Source: Streptomyces dangxiongensis (GTDB lineage Bacteria > Actinomycetota > Actinomycetes > Streptomycetales > Streptomycetaceae). Taken from it: a DNA stretch of 64,000 nucleotides. The stretch lies in the NCBI RefSeq assembly GCF_003675325.1, contig NZ_CP033073.1, positions 3,782,001 to 3,846,000 of the forward strand. The letters are read 5' to 3'. The translations under genes and the position numbers were made by a program. Below the pieces are notes generated by a model. It had not been told where the DNA came from. It saw only the letters and a program-made list of their open reading frames with translations, and made no database searches. Positions 7,949 to 15,997 of this stretch are shown here, in pieces; position 1 is the first letter of the stretch; each line of letters opens with the position of its first letter.

Positions 7949-8638
7949 CTACGCCTCCCGGTCGGCGGTGAGCCGCAGAGCCGGCAGGTCATCGACGATG
8001 ATTCGCTTCCGTCCCACGCGGACACCACAGGGCGCCAGGTCGTTCAGGGCGGCGGTGACGGTGTTCCGGGACGTCCCCAGGTGCTGGGCCAGCTCGTGGC
8101 GGGTCAGCGCCAGCTCCACGGGGCCACCCGGGCCGTGGGCGGAGTGAGGGTTGCCCGAGATGTCGATCAGGTGCACCAGCGCGGCGGCCAGCCGGGTGCG
8201 GACGTCGCCGCCGCCCCGGGCCTCGTCCGACTCCCGCAATCGCGTGAGGGCGTACCGCACGAGCACGGGGAACAGGCCGTGCCTGCCGACGAACGCGAGG
8301 AACTCCGCCTTGCCCATGACGCCCACGACGCACCGGGAGATGGACTCGACGCTCGCCGAGCGGACACCGTCGTCCAACACGGCTACCTCCCCCAGCAGTT
8401 CACCGGGTCCGCGGAAGGCGAGGAGCGACAGGTCACCGTTCCGCTCCTGCCGGATGACCTTGGCCACGCCCGTCACGACGGCGAGCACGTGCGTACCGGG
8501 CTCGCCCTGCCGCAGCAGGACGCTGCCCGCCGGATGCCGTCGCTCGAAGGAACGCTCCACCATGTCGGCCCAGACCGCTTCCCCGGTGAAGTCACGGAGA
8601 CTTCGCCGTGGGGGCTGATGCAGCGTCATGCCCCTCAT
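7949..8638 (-). CDS. CRP/FNR-family transcriptional regulator
   Basis: About 229 residues from the ATG at 8638; an ATG at 8629 is an alternative, and neither has a strong Shine-Dalgarno. The N-terminal half is a cyclic-nucleotide-binding beta barrel. Its phosphate-binding cassette GELLGEVAVLDDGVRSASV keeps the Glu and the Arg-Ser-Ala that contact a cyclic nucleotide, so ligand binding is plausible. The C-terminal winged helix has a recognition segment LTRHELAQHLGTSRNTVTAAL. It lies 127 bp upstream of the cyclase-like gene on the same strand. It could therefore read the cyclase product and control the operon, or simply be an adjacent cAMP-type regulator (inference). No Fe-S cysteine cluster of the FNR type is present. 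Confidence 0.85.
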   Translation of the reverse strand: MRGMTLHQPPRRSLRDFTGEAVWADMVERSFERRHPAGSVLLRQGEPGTHVLAVVTGVAKVIRQERNGDLSLLAFRGPGELLGEVAVLDDGVRSASVESISRCVVGVMGKAEFLAFVGRHGLFPVLVRYALTRLRESDEARGGGDVRTRLAAALVHLIDISGNPHSAHGPGGPVELALTRHELAQHLGTSRNTVTAALNDLAPCGVRVGRKRIIVDDLPALRLTADREA

Positions 8639-8677
8639 GATGCTGCATCCCGGGGGCACATCGGCGATCGGCCGACC

Positions 8678-9157
8678 TCAGCGGCTCGGCTTCGTGTCGC
8701 GCAGTTCGTCCGTCGCGGCCTGATAGGCCCGGGTGGCGCGGGTGAAGTAGTCGAAGAGGGTGTCCAGTTGCTCCGGCGTGTAATCGGCGAGGATCTCTCC
8801 GACCTTCTGCCGCGCGGGCGTCATGACGCGGTCCAGGTCCGCCGGTTCGCCGGCCGGCCGCACGACGACCTTGCGCCGGTCCCCGGGGTCGGGTGCGCGG
8901 CGGGCGTAGCCGGCCTGCTCAAGCCTGTCGATCAACCGGGTCGTCGGGCCGGTCGTCAGGCCTGTGCGTTCGGCCAGTTCGCCGGGGGACATCGGTCCGG
9001 ACAACTGGAGGATGTTCAGCGCGTACAGGTCGGTGGCACCCAGTTCGCACGCTCTGGCGCTCGCGTGGCCGTGGAGCATGACCGCGCTCAGGTAGCGCCG
9101 GTAGACCTGGCCGGCATCGGGGCGCATGGCATCGGGGCGCTTGGGCGGCGTTGACAC
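8678..9157 (-). CDS. MarR-family transcriptional regulator
   Basis: 159 residues, GTG start at 9157 behind GAGGAAGAG. It has the MarR winged-helix layout: helical N-terminus, then LSPGELAERTG-type recognition region (GPMSPGELAERTGLTTGPTT), wing DPGDRRKVVVR, and a C-terminal dimer helix. It is divergent from the SnoaL-like gene at 9309, and the 151-bp gap between them is the obvious place for its operator. The ligand is unknown. The gene is ordinary for Streptomyces and probably regulates its divergent neighbour. Confidence 0.88.
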   Translation of the reverse strand: MSTPPKRPDAMRPDAGQVYRRYLSAVMLHGHASARACELGATDLYALNILQLSGPMSPGELAERTGLTTGPTTRLIDRLEQAGYARRAPDPGDRRKVVVRPAGEPADLDRVMTPARQKVGEILADYTPEQLDTLFDYFTRATRAYQAATDELRDTKPSR

Positions 9158-9308
9158 GGTCTCTTCCTCTCCCTAATCTCTTCCTTGGCGCAGATACATC
9201 TTCTGAGCAGATATTCTCGGTGAAGTTATCACGGAGAGCAGGGAGAGCGTCGCCAGCGTTCCCGTGGGACCCGTCGTGGGGACCTTCCAGCGAACCGGAG
9301 GCAAAGAA

Positions 9309-9782
9309 GTGAACATCCGCACCCCTGCCGACCCCACCCGTGAGAGCGATGCGGCCGTGATCCGTGACCTCCTCGAAGAGAGCCGCGCGGCGTGGAACCG
9401 CGGTGACGGAACCGCGTACGGCCGGTGCTTCGCCCGGGACGCGTCCGACGTGACCTTCGCCGGCACCGTCTACCGCGGCGGCGGGGAGATCGGCCGCGCC
9501 CACCAGGCGCTGTTCACCGGATTCCTCAAGGGCACCGAGCTGACCCTCGACATCACCGACATCCGCTTCTACGGCCCCGACACCGCCGTCGTCGTCACCC
9601 GCGGTGATGTCGGCAAGGGCCGGCCCGGGCGGCTGGGCAAACTCGCCACCTACACGGTCGTCCGCGACCGCGACAGCGCGGGCGGGTGGCTGATCGCCGC
9701 CGTGCAGAAGACCCGGCACAAGCGCCTGATGGAGGCCCTGTCGTTCCGGCTCCAGCCCGCCACCCGGCCCGCCACCCGGTGA
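9309..9782 (+). CDS. SnoaL-like / SgcJ-EcaC family protein (NTF2 fold)
   Basis: 157 residues. The GTG at 9309 has GGAGG seven bases upstream; an earlier in-frame ATG at 9264 lacks one. The pattern AAVIRDLLEESRAAWNRGDGTAYGRCFARDASDVTFAGT is typical of the SgcJ/EcaC branch of NTF2-like folds, small cone-shaped proteins that bind or transform small hydrophobic molecules. No catalytic residue can be assigned. It is divergent from a MarR regulator, and such pairs are often involved in stress or xenobiotic response. The family annotation as an oxidoreductase is historical and weak. Confidence 0.8.
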   Translation: MNIRTPADPTRESDAAVIRDLLEESRAAWNRGDGTAYGRCFARDASDVTFAGTVYRGGGEIGRAHQALFTGFLKGTELTLDITDIRFYGPDTAVVVTRGDVGKGRPGRLGKLATYTVVRDRDSAGGWLIAAVQKTRHKRLMEALSFRLQPATRPATR

Positions 9783-9881
9783 GGACGGGCCGCCGGAGGA
9801 CGAGTGGCAGCCGCGGTGATCACGCCCCGGGCGCACATCACCGCGCTCGCCGTGGCGGGTGGCCGTCCCGCGTTCGCGCCC

Positions 9882-10643
9882 TCAGGCCCGGCGCAGGCCC
9901 GCCAGTACGGCCCGCTCCACGGGCGACGGCTCCGGGCCGTCGAGGTCCAGCAGGCCCGTCGGCTCCAGCGGCGGCTGAGCGAGAAGGCGCGGGGTGCTCC
10001 CGCCGTGCCGCTGGGCGGCGTGGATGAGGAACGGGTGGCACAGGAACACATCCCCGGCCCTTCCGGTGGCGGCCACCTCGCGGCGGCCCTCGGAGGCCGG
10101 AACGGCCTCCGCGCACAGCGGGAACCACGCCCGGCCCTCCTCGCCCGCGCCGGCCAGCCGCGGCGGCAGGTCCAGGTGTGAGCCGGCCCGGATGCGGGTG
10201 GGTGCGTCGTCCGGACCGACGTCGGAGAAGAGGAACAGCATCAGCAAGGCGCGTCCGCGTGAACGCAGGCTCACCCGGTACTCGCCCGTCTCCGAGGTCC
10301 AGCCCGCGTCCAGGTGCCAGCCGTCGTCACCGGGGTCCTTCTCACTCGGGAAGCGGAGCGGGAAGGTGCCCAGCCCGAGCGGAGCACGCCAGCGCCCCGC
10401 TCCCGCCAACTGGTCGTACGCCTCGTGCAGCGCCGGGCCGTTGGCCGCCTCGCGGAACGCCGCGGTGGCCATGGCGCCGATCCGCACGACCGGCTCGGTC
10501 CAGCTCCGGGGGTCGTCGGGTGAGCAGCCGCTCGCCGCCCACAGTTGCGCGCGGCACTCCTCCACCGTCGCCCTCGGGACGGCTCCCGGGACGCGGACGA
10601 AACCGTCCGCGACGAAGGACTCGATCTCGGCGTCGGTAAGCAT
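9882..10643 (-). CDS. Phytanoyl-CoA dioxygenase (PhyH) family Fe(II)/2-oxoglutarate oxygenase
   Basis: 253 residues. The ATG at 10643 is preceded by GGGGGAT. The N-terminus LTDAEIESFVADGFVRVPGAV is the standard PhyH opening. The iron site is visible as H-x-D in DGWHLDAGW and a distal His in FLCHPFLIHAAQ; the 2OG-anchoring Arg is probably in STPRLLAQPP. It is predicted to hydroxylate a small cytosolic substrate, which is unknown. It stands alone on the minus strand, diverging from the phosphatase gene with a 318-bp gap. Confidence 0.85.
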   Translation of the reverse strand: MLTDAEIESFVADGFVRVPGAVPRATVEECRAQLWAASGCSPDDPRSWTEPVVRIGAMATAAFREAANGPALHEAYDQLAGAGRWRAPLGLGTFPLRFPSEKDPGDDGWHLDAGWTSETGEYRVSLRSRGRALLMLFLFSDVGPDDAPTRIRAGSHLDLPPRLAGAGEEGRAWFPLCAEAVPASEGRREVAATGRAGDVFLCHPFLIHAAQRHGGSTPRLLAQPPLEPTGLLDLDGPEPSPVERAVLAGLRRA

Positions 10644-10961
10644 CCGTATCCCCCATGGGCCTGGCTCGCCGGCTACCCGGGCAGCCTCACCGAGCGGCGG
10701 CACGACGGCAACCGCGTTTTCCCGCGGGCCGCGCGGCCCGTCGTGACGCTCGGCTCCTCGGCCCGGTGCGGCGGACCACGCGCCGTGGTCCGCCACCGGC
10801 TCCGCGTCGGGCACGCCGCGGCGGCCCTGGTCGAACGCGTCCGGAGCGCCGCCCCGGGAGACGGCGGGCCGCTCACGGACGGCGTCGGCGTCCCTCGCCG
10901 GTATGGCCCCGGGCGTGCCGCGAGCGGGGTCGGGGCATCCGCAAGGAGGGAGGTGGACCTG
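10644..10961. other. Intergenic region between divergent PhyH and phosphatase genes
   Basis: About 318 bp with no convincing gene. It must carry the 5' ends of both divergent transcripts. I see no clear -35/-10 pair and no notable repeat. Frames crossing it lack ribosome sites and have shadow-like composition. Confidence 0.5.
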
Positions 10962-12155
10962 GTGGGGAACGAGGGCTTGGGTCTGGACGAGGTGCTGCGA
11001 GCCGCCGAGGAGGCGGCGCCGACCGAATCGGTCGACGTCGTCGCCCGGAACCTGGAGAAGCGGTTCGGCGTTCGAGCGGTGTCGTTCTGGCTCGTCGACC
11101 TGATCGGGCGGGAGGCCGTGCGGCTGCCCCGCGCCGGCGAGTCCCTGCGCGACGGCACACAGCGGGCCGGGCTGCGGGGCAGCGTGTACGACCAGGTCCT
11201 GCGCAGCCAGCACCTGCACCACGAGTACGACGCCGACGAGGGGTTCCGCGTCGTCGCGCCGGTGTCGAACCGGGGCGACTGCATCGGGGTGCTGGAGCTG
11301 TCGGTGCCCCGCCTGGACGACGAGGTACGGGAGGAGATCGGGAAGGCCGCGCACGCGCTGGCGTACATCGTGGTCACCGACCGGCGCTTCACCGACCTGT
11401 ACCACTGGGGAAGACGCACCACCGGCATGAGCCTGGCCGCGGAGATCCAGCACCAGCTACTGCCCTCGGCCGCCTGCTGCGAGGCCCCGCAGTTCACCCT
11501 CGCCGGCGGCCTCCTCCCGGCGGACGACGTGGGAGGCGACACCTACGACTACACCCTCGACGCCGACGCGCTGCACCTGTCGATCACCGACGCCATGGGG
11601 CACGACACCGCCTCCGCCCTGCTGGCCACCCTCACCGTCAACGCCCTGCGCGGCGCCCGGCGCGCCGGGCTCGGCCTCACCGAGCAGGCCCACGCCGCCC
11701 ATCAGGCGATCCGGACGCACGGCCGCGGCATGACCACCGGGCAGCTACTGCACATCGAGCTGGACAGCGGGCGCTGCCGGCTGGTCAACGCCGGGCACCC
11801 GTGGCCCCTGCGCCTGCGCGACGGGCTGGTGGAGGAGATCCCCCTGCGGATCAACCTGCCGTTCGGGGTGCCGCTCCCGGTCCGTTACGAGGCACAGGAC
11901 ATCGACCTGCGCGCCGGTGACCGCCTGCTGCTGTTCACCGACGGCATGTGCGAACGGGAGGCCGCCACCCTCGACATGGCGGCCCTGCTGCGGGACACCT
12001 ATGGCGAGCACCCCCGCGAGGTCGTGCGCGCGCTGGCCGACTCGGTGCACGACGTGTGCGGGGGCGTCCTGGCCGACGACGCCACCATCCTGGTCCTGGA
12101 CTGGCACGGCTCCCGGCTCGGGGAGCTGCACGCGGCCGACGCCGCATTCTCCTGA
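10962..12155 (+). CDS. GAF-domain PP2C (SpoIIE-type) serine phosphatase
   Basis: 397 residues. Two GTG codons are possible: 10962, with GGAGGT seven bases upstream, and 10953, with only three bases of spacing; 10962 is chosen. Residues about 15-140 are GAF-like (VRAVSFWLVDLIGREAVRL). The C-terminal 240 residues are a SpoIIE/RsbU PP2C domain with the metal motifs PADDVGGDTYDY, ITDAMGHDTASALL, LLLFTDGMCE and DDATILVLD. Such proteins dephosphorylate anti-anti-sigma factors and release stress sigma factors; the GAF domain would be the input. No kinase or STAS partner is adjacent. A strong hairpin follows the stop. Confidence 0.87.
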   Translation: MGNEGLGLDEVLRAAEEAAPTESVDVVARNLEKRFGVRAVSFWLVDLIGREAVRLPRAGESLRDGTQRAGLRGSVYDQVLRSQHLHHEYDADEGFRVVAPVSNRGDCIGVLELSVPRLDDEVREEIGKAAHALAYIVVTDRRFTDLYHWGRRTTGMSLAAEIQHQLLPSAACCEAPQFTLAGGLLPADDVGGDTYDYTLDADALHLSITDAMGHDTASALLATLTVNALRGARRAGLGLTEQAHAAHQAIRTHGRGMTTGQLLHIELDSGRCRLVNAGHPWPLRLRDGLVEEIPLRINLPFGVPLPVRYEAQDIDLRAGDRLLLFTDGMCEREAATLDMAALLRDTYGEHPREVVRALADSVHDVCGGVLADDATILVLDWHGSRLGELHAADAAFS

Positions 12156-12262
12156 CGCCCCGCTCGCCGCCCGCGCGGCCCGGTCCGCACCGTGGCCGGC
12201 GCGATGCCGCGGCGGCGTCGGCGACCACCCGGGCACCGCGGCGGCCCACGCGAAGTTCGGGA

Positions 12263-12310
12263 TGCCACGGCGGGCCACGCAGAGCCGGGGGTGCCACGGC
12301 GGGCCACGCA
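12263..12310. repeat. Two copies of a 19-base direct repeat
   Basis: TGCCACGGCGGGCCACGCA occurs at 12263-12281 and again exactly at 12292-12310, spaced 29 bases start to start. A degraded third copy may begin near 12241 (GCGGCCCACGC). It lies between the phosphatase stop and its terminator; function is unknown. Confidence 0.75.
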
Positions 12311-12312
12311 GC

Positions 12313-12344
12313 CGGGTTCTCCGGACGGCCGCCCGGAGAACCCG
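12313..12344 (+). terminator. Strong hairpin terminator after the phosphatase gene
   Basis: CGGGTTCTCCGG and CCGGAGAACCCG form a perfect 12-bp stem around an 8-base loop. It lies 158 bases after the phosphatase stop. There is only a modest T-run (CTTTCC) downstream, as is common for Streptomyces terminators. Confidence 0.7.
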
Positions 12345-12443
12345 GTCGGGGCTGCTTTCCCAACCCCTGAACGGCGAGTAACCAGGGTCCGGCCCACGCA
12401 ACCGGCCCGGCACCCGCGGACCCGGCGGACCCGGCAGACCGGG

Positions 12444-12513
12444 CGGCGACGGCGGTCACCGAGGACGCCGGCGCCGTCGGGTGGCGACGGCGGTTGCCGA
12501 GGGCGCCGGCATC
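12444..12513. repeat. Imperfect 31-base tandem repeat
   Basis: The unit GGCGACGGCGGTCACCGAGG (extended to 31 bases) at 12444-12474 recurs with a few changes at 12483-12513. It is non-coding as far as can be judged. Confidence 0.5.
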
Positions 12514-12721
12514 CCCGTCCGGACCAGTCGCCACGCCGGACGTGCGATGGATCACTCCGGTGGCGCATCCCCGGCCGGCGCCCGATCAGGGCGGTTTCGG
12601 AGGGCGCGCATGACGGCGGTCGGAAATCTGTCGGGGCAGCGCCACATATCCGGCCGCGTCGACGTTAGGGTTGTGTCCACCGGGGCGCCAGACGGACCCG
12701 CGCCCCCGAAACGAAGGTGCC

Positions 12722-13066
12722 ATGCCCGCCGAGAACACACCCGCCGGCAACCTCGACGACGACGACTACCCCGCCTACACGATGGGCCGCGCCGCCGACA
12801 TGCTCGGCACCACGCCCGCCTTCCTGCGGGCCATCGGGGAGGCCAAACTCATCACCCCGCTGCGTTCGGAGGGCGGCCACCGCCGCTACTCCCGCTACCA
12901 GCTACGCATCGCCGCCCGCGCCCGCGAGCTGGTCGATCAGGGCACGCCCGTCGAGGCCGCGTGCCGCATCATCATCCTCGAGGACCAGCTCGAGGAGGCC
13001 CTGCGGCTGAACGAGACGATGCGCCACGGACCGGGCGGCGGTGGCGGGAACGACGGGGGTCACTGA
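12722..13066 (+). CDS. Small MerR-type helix-turn-helix regulator
   Basis: 114 residues from the ATG at 12722 (AAGG upstream). The segment YTMGRAADMLGTTPAFLRAI followed by EGGHRRYSRYQL is the MerR DNA-binding domain: helix-turn-helix plus HRRY wing. The short C-terminal helix (ILEDQLEEALRLNE) would be a dimer coil, and there is no effector-binding domain. In other Streptomyces a protein like this precedes a cold-shock protein and a DEAD helicase, as here. It is probably a regulator of that stress group. A TAGGGT -10-like element lies at 12666-12671, about 50 bases ahead. Confidence 0.85.
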   Translation: MPAENTPAGNLDDDDYPAYTMGRAADMLGTTPAFLRAIGEAKLITPLRSEGGHRRYSRYQLRIAARARELVDQGTPVEAACRIIILEDQLEEALRLNETMRHGPGGGGGNDGGH

Positions 13067-13372
13067 GCGCCACGCCCGCCCCGTCCCGCCCCGGACGAAT
13101 ATCTGTCGCCGCCGGTGCAGAATCACGTCCGGGATGCCAGGAGTTTTTCCGGCCTCGTGGCGTCAGAATTACCCGTCGGCGGGACCGGAATGCTGGAAAG
13201 TCTGGGACGCCAGGGGCTCCCTGTGTTACCGTGATAACAGTTGCAGTTTTGATTGCCGGAGAACGCCTGTGAATATTCCCAGGCCTTTCCGGGTCCCCTT
13301 GAGGGGTGATCATCGCGGCGACTCGGGTTCTGCACAGTGTGGATCCCGGCACTGCCCCTAGGGAGATTTAAT
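13067..13372. other. Intergenic/5' leader region of the cold-shock gene
   Basis: 306 bp without a supported gene. The right half is noticeably less GC-rich than its surroundings (for example GTTGCAGTTTTGATTGCC at about 13239) and probably contains the promoter and a long 5' leader of the cold-shock gene at 13373. It includes the inverted repeat at 13224-13239. Confidence 0.5.
13224..13239. promoter_or_regulatory. Inverted repeat upstream of the cold-shock gene
   Basis: TGTTA-CCGTGA-TAACA forms 5-bp arms around a 6-base centre, about 135 bases before the cold-shock start. It is an AT-rich dyad in GC-rich DNA and so a plausible operator, for example for the MerR-type regulator just upstream. 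Confidence 0.35.
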
Positions 13373-13576
13373 ATGGCATCTGGCACCGTGAAGTGGTTCA
13401 ACGCGGAAAAGGGCTTCGGCTTCATCGAGCAGGACGGCGGCGGCGCCGACGTGTTCGCGCACTACTCGAACATCGCCACCTCCGGCTTCCGCGAGCTTCA
13501 GGAGGGCCAGAAGGTGACCTTCGACGTGACGCAGGGCCAGAAGGGCCCGCAGGCCGAGAACATCGTTCCCGCCTGA
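13373..13576 (+). CDS. Cold-shock domain protein (CspA family)
   Basis: 67 residues. The ATG at 13373 is preceded by GGGAG with seven bases of spacing. The sequence is a canonical single cold-shock domain, with RNP1 KGFGFI and RNP2 VFAHYSNI, a small five-strand barrel that binds single-stranded nucleic acid and acts as an RNA chaperone. It is likely highly expressed: strong ribosome site, long leader and a perfect terminator directly after. It precedes a DEAD-box helicase, a functional pairing typical of cold response. Confidence 0.96.
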   Translation: MASGTVKWFNAEKGFGFIEQDGGGADVFAHYSNIATSGFRELQEGQKVTFDVTQGQKGPQAENIVPA

Positions 13577-13597
13577 CGCTGACGATTTGCACGTGGT

Positions 13598-13637
13598 GGG
13601 GCCCGCGCTCTTGGGCGCGGGCCCCAGCCCGTTTTCC
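13598..13637 (+). terminator. Rho-independent terminator of the cold-shock gene
   Basis: GGGGCCCGCGC-TCTTGG-GCGCGGGCCCC is a perfect 11-bp stem with a 6-base loop, followed by a short T-run (CGTTTTCCCC). It lies 22 bases after the cold-shock stop and separates that gene from the helicase. Confidence 0.9.
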
Positions 13638-13760
13638 CCACGCTTTTCTGTCTTCGCCTTTTTGGCTCCCTTTCGGCTTGTTCTTGCGAATTCCATCGCG
13701 GTTCCGCACCGCCGAAACGAATTCCTCGATACGTGCCGCACGCATCGAGGAGGGTTCCGC

Positions 13761-15194
13761 GTGAGCCGCGCCCAGCAGACCCGTCGTACCGGCAACGATC
13801 CCGCCCGGTTCCGTTCGCGCAGGACGAGCCCGCAGGGGTCGAGCCCACAGGCGAGGCGGGCGCCGCACGCGGAGTTCGCGCTCCCCGTCAGCCTCACCGA
13901 GCCGCTGCCGGCCGTGGAGGCGTTCGCCGACCTCGACCTGCCCGAGCCGCTCCTCGCCGCTCTCCTCGCCGAGGGCGTCACCGCTCCCTTCCCGATCCAG
14001 GCCGCGACCCTGCCGAACTCACTGGCCGGCCGCGACGTCCTGGGCCGCGGACGCACCGGCTCCGGCAAGACGCTCGCCTTCGGCCTGCCCCTGCTGGCCC
14101 GCCTGTACGGCCAGCGGGCCGAGCCCCGGCAGCCCCTCGGCCTCGTCCTCGTACCCACCCGGGAACTGGCCCAGCAGGTCACCGATGCACTCACCCCCTA
14201 CGCGCGGGCGCTGCGCCTGCGGCCGGCCACCGTCGTCGGCGGCATGTCGATCGGCCGGCAGGCCGCCGCGCTGCGCGGCGGCGCCGAGGTCGTCGTCGCG
14301 ACCCCCGGGCGGCTCAAGGACCTCGTCGACCGCGGTGACTGCCGCCTGGACCGCGTGGCCGTGACCGTCCTGGACGAGGCCGACCAGATGACCGACATGG
14401 GCTTCATGCCCCAGGTCACCGGCCTGCTCGACCAGGTGCGCCCCGACGGCCAGCGGATGCTGTTCTCGGCCACGCTGGACCGCAACATCGACAAGCTGGT
14501 CCGGCGCTACCTGCACGACCCCGTGGTGCACTCCGTCGACCCGTCGGCGGGCGCGGTCACCACCATGGAGCACCACCTGCTGCACGTCCACGACGACGAC
14601 AAGCACACCACCGCCACCGAGATCGCCGCCCGAGACGGCCGCGTGATCATGTTCCTGGACACCAAGCACGCGGCGGAACGTCTCGCCAGGCACCTGCTGT
14701 CGGTCGGCGTCCGGGCCTCGGCCCTGCACGGCGGCAAGTCCCAGCCCCAACGGACCCGCACCCTGGACCAGTTCAGGGACGGGCACGTCACGGTCCTGGT
14801 CGCCACCAACGTCGCCGCCCGCGGCATCCACGTCGACAACGTCGATCTCGTCGTCAACTTCGACCCGCCCGGCGACCACAAGGACTACCTGCACCGCGGC
14901 GGCCGTACCGCCCGGGCCGGCGAGTCCGGCACCGTCGTCACGCTCGTCCTGCCGCACCAGCGGCGCACGGTGAACCGCCTCATGGCCGACGCCGGCATCA
15001 CCGCCCGCGCCACCCAGGTCCGCCCGGGCGAGCCCGAGCTGAGCCGTATCACCGGCGCCCGGACCCCCTCCGGCGTGCCCGTCGTCCTCGCCACGCCGGC
15101 GGCCGAGCGCCCCGAGCGCGCGGGTTCCGCCGGGCGTGCCCGCGGCGGGCGGGCGAGGCGCACCCGCCGTCCCGGCTCCGGCAGGACCCGTTGA
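13761..15194 (+). CDS. DEAD-box RNA helicase
   Basis: 477 residues. The GTG at 13761 follows GGAGG with seven bases of spacing. All core motifs are visible: Q-motif region PFPIQAATLP, motif I GRTGSGKT, Ia PTRELAQQ, TPGRL, II VLDEADQM, III SAT, the C-terminal VIMFLDTKHAAERLA, V ATNVAARGIHVDNVD and VI HRGGRTARAG. The basic C-terminal tail (RARGGRARRTRRPGS) suits RNA binding. It unwinds RNA duplexes and is likely a cold-adaptation factor given the adjacent cold-shock gene. About 13638-13760 probably holds its own promoter. Confidence 0.95.
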   Translation: MSRAQQTRRTGNDPARFRSRRTSPQGSSPQARRAPHAEFALPVSLTEPLPAVEAFADLDLPEPLLAALLAEGVTAPFPIQAATLPNSLAGRDVLGRGRTGSGKTLAFGLPLLARLYGQRAEPRQPLGLVLVPTRELAQQVTDALTPYARALRLRPATVVGGMSIGRQAAALRGGAEVVVATPGRLKDLVDRGDCRLDRVAVTVLDEADQMTDMGFMPQVTGLLDQVRPDGQRMLFSATLDRNIDKLVRRYLHDPVVHSVDPSAGAVTTMEHHLLHVHDDDKHTTATEIAARDGRVIMFLDTKHAAERLARHLLSVGVRASALHGGKSQPQRTRTLDQFRDGHVTVLVATNVAARGIHVDNVDLVVNFDPPGDHKDYLHRGGRTARAGESGTVVTLVLPHQRRTVNRLMADAGITARATQVRPGEPELSRITGARTPSGVPVVLATPAAERPERAGSAGRARGGRARRTRRPGSGRTR

Positions 15195-15248
15195 CCGTCT
15201 GAACCCCGGGCGGGGTCCGAGAGGCGCTCCGCCGAGGAAGGGAAGCCC

Positions 15249-15677
15249 TTGAACCCACCCGTGGAAACTCCCCTGTCCCCGGCCGCCGCACCCCGCTCGG
15301 TGCGGACGGCCGGCGGCACCGGGCTGATCGCCCGTGACGCCATGGACGCCCCCGGCCTCCAGATCGACGACCACATGACCGTCGACGTGGCCCTGTCCGT
15401 GCTCATCGGCGCCCGCGCCGGCCACCTTCTCCTCCAGGACGACGACGGCCGCTGCTCCGGGCTGGTGACCAGGGCCCAGCTCACCGCCCACCGCGCCGCC
15501 TCCTCGTACAGCGACCGGGCCCGGCTGCGGGACATACCGCTCGACCGCGGACCGTTCACCTCTTCCGTCTCGGCCCTGGGCGACGCGGAGACCGCCATGC
15601 GGGTCCGCACACTGGACGTCTCCCCCGTGGTCGACGAGCAGGGCTACGCCCTGGGCGTCCTCACCGTCATCCCCTGA
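15249..15677 (+). CDS. CBS-domain protein
   Basis: 142 residues from a TTG at 15249, chosen because GAGGAAGGGAAG directly precedes it. The sequence has one CBS pair in weak form: LQIDDHMTVDVALSVLIGARAGHLLLQDDDGRCSGLVTRAQL for the first and VRTLDVSPVVDEQGYALGVLTVIP for the second. CBS pairs bind adenine nucleotides. There is no catalytic partner domain, so it is probably a small sensor or adaptor. It sits in the conserved run after the DEAD helicase and 20 bp before the SCO5918-type gene, so the two are probably co-transcribed. Confidence 0.82.
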   Translation: MNPPVETPLSPAAAPRSVRTAGGTGLIARDAMDAPGLQIDDHMTVDVALSVLIGARAGHLLLQDDDGRCSGLVTRAQLTAHRAASSYSDRARLRDIPLDRGPFTSSVSALGDAETAMRVRTLDVSPVVDEQGYALGVLTVIP

Positions 15678-15697
15678 CCGCTCCCCGTGGAGGCAGC

Positions 15698-15997
15698 ATG
15701 CGCTGTGTCATCGCCCGTTTCCCCTTCGACCTGACCAAGAGCGAGGTCGAGCAGTCGATGGAGGGCATCCGGCCCGAACCCGCCGTCGGTAGCTGCGTGA
15801 CCATCGACCGCCGGGTCTACCCGGTCAAGCAGGTCGGACAGGTCATCACCCGGCAGGACCGCCGCGACTTCACCGCCGCCGAGGTGAGCCGGGCGCTGAC
15901 CCGGCTCGGTTTCACCTGCCACGAGGTGGCGCCCGTCGCCCCCCAGGACCACGGCGAGCCCTCGACCCTCCCCTGGGCCGACCACTCGCTGGGCTAG
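15698..15997 (+). CDS. SCO5918-family small protein of unknown function
   Basis: 99 residues. The ATG at 15698 follows GGAGG (GTGGAGGCAGC). MRCVIARFPFDLTKSEVEQSM is the signature of the family named after S. coelicolor SCO5918, found next to cold-shock and helicase genes. It is soluble, with no known motif; the middle contains GSCVTIDRRVYPVKQVGQVI. The function is unknown; genome context suggests RNA or cold-stress physiology. Confidence 0.85.
   Translation: MRCVIARFPFDLTKSEVEQSMEGIRPEPAVGSCVTIDRRVYPVKQVGQVITRQDRRDFTAAEVSRALTRLGFTCHEVAPVAPQDHGEPSTLPWADHSLG

Larger units (their letters stand above)
12156..12721. other. 565-bp intergenic region with repeats and a terminator
   Basis: No supported gene. 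It contains a 19-base direct repeat (12263-12310), a perfect 12-bp stem hairpin (12313-12344), a second imperfect tandem repeat (12444-12513), and a TAGGGT at 12666-12671 that could be the -10 element for the MerR-type gene at 12722. Confidence 0.6.

Noticed and set aside
7822..8028. N-terminal extension of the cyclase-like gene
   Set aside because: It would overlap the CRP-type regulator gene; the GTG at 7821 has a good GAGGAG site and starts the conserved domain.
10644..10952. Upstream in-frame extension of the SpoIIE-type phosphatase
   Set aside because: The added residues have shadow composition; GTG starts at 10953/10962 with a ribosome site fit the domain edge.
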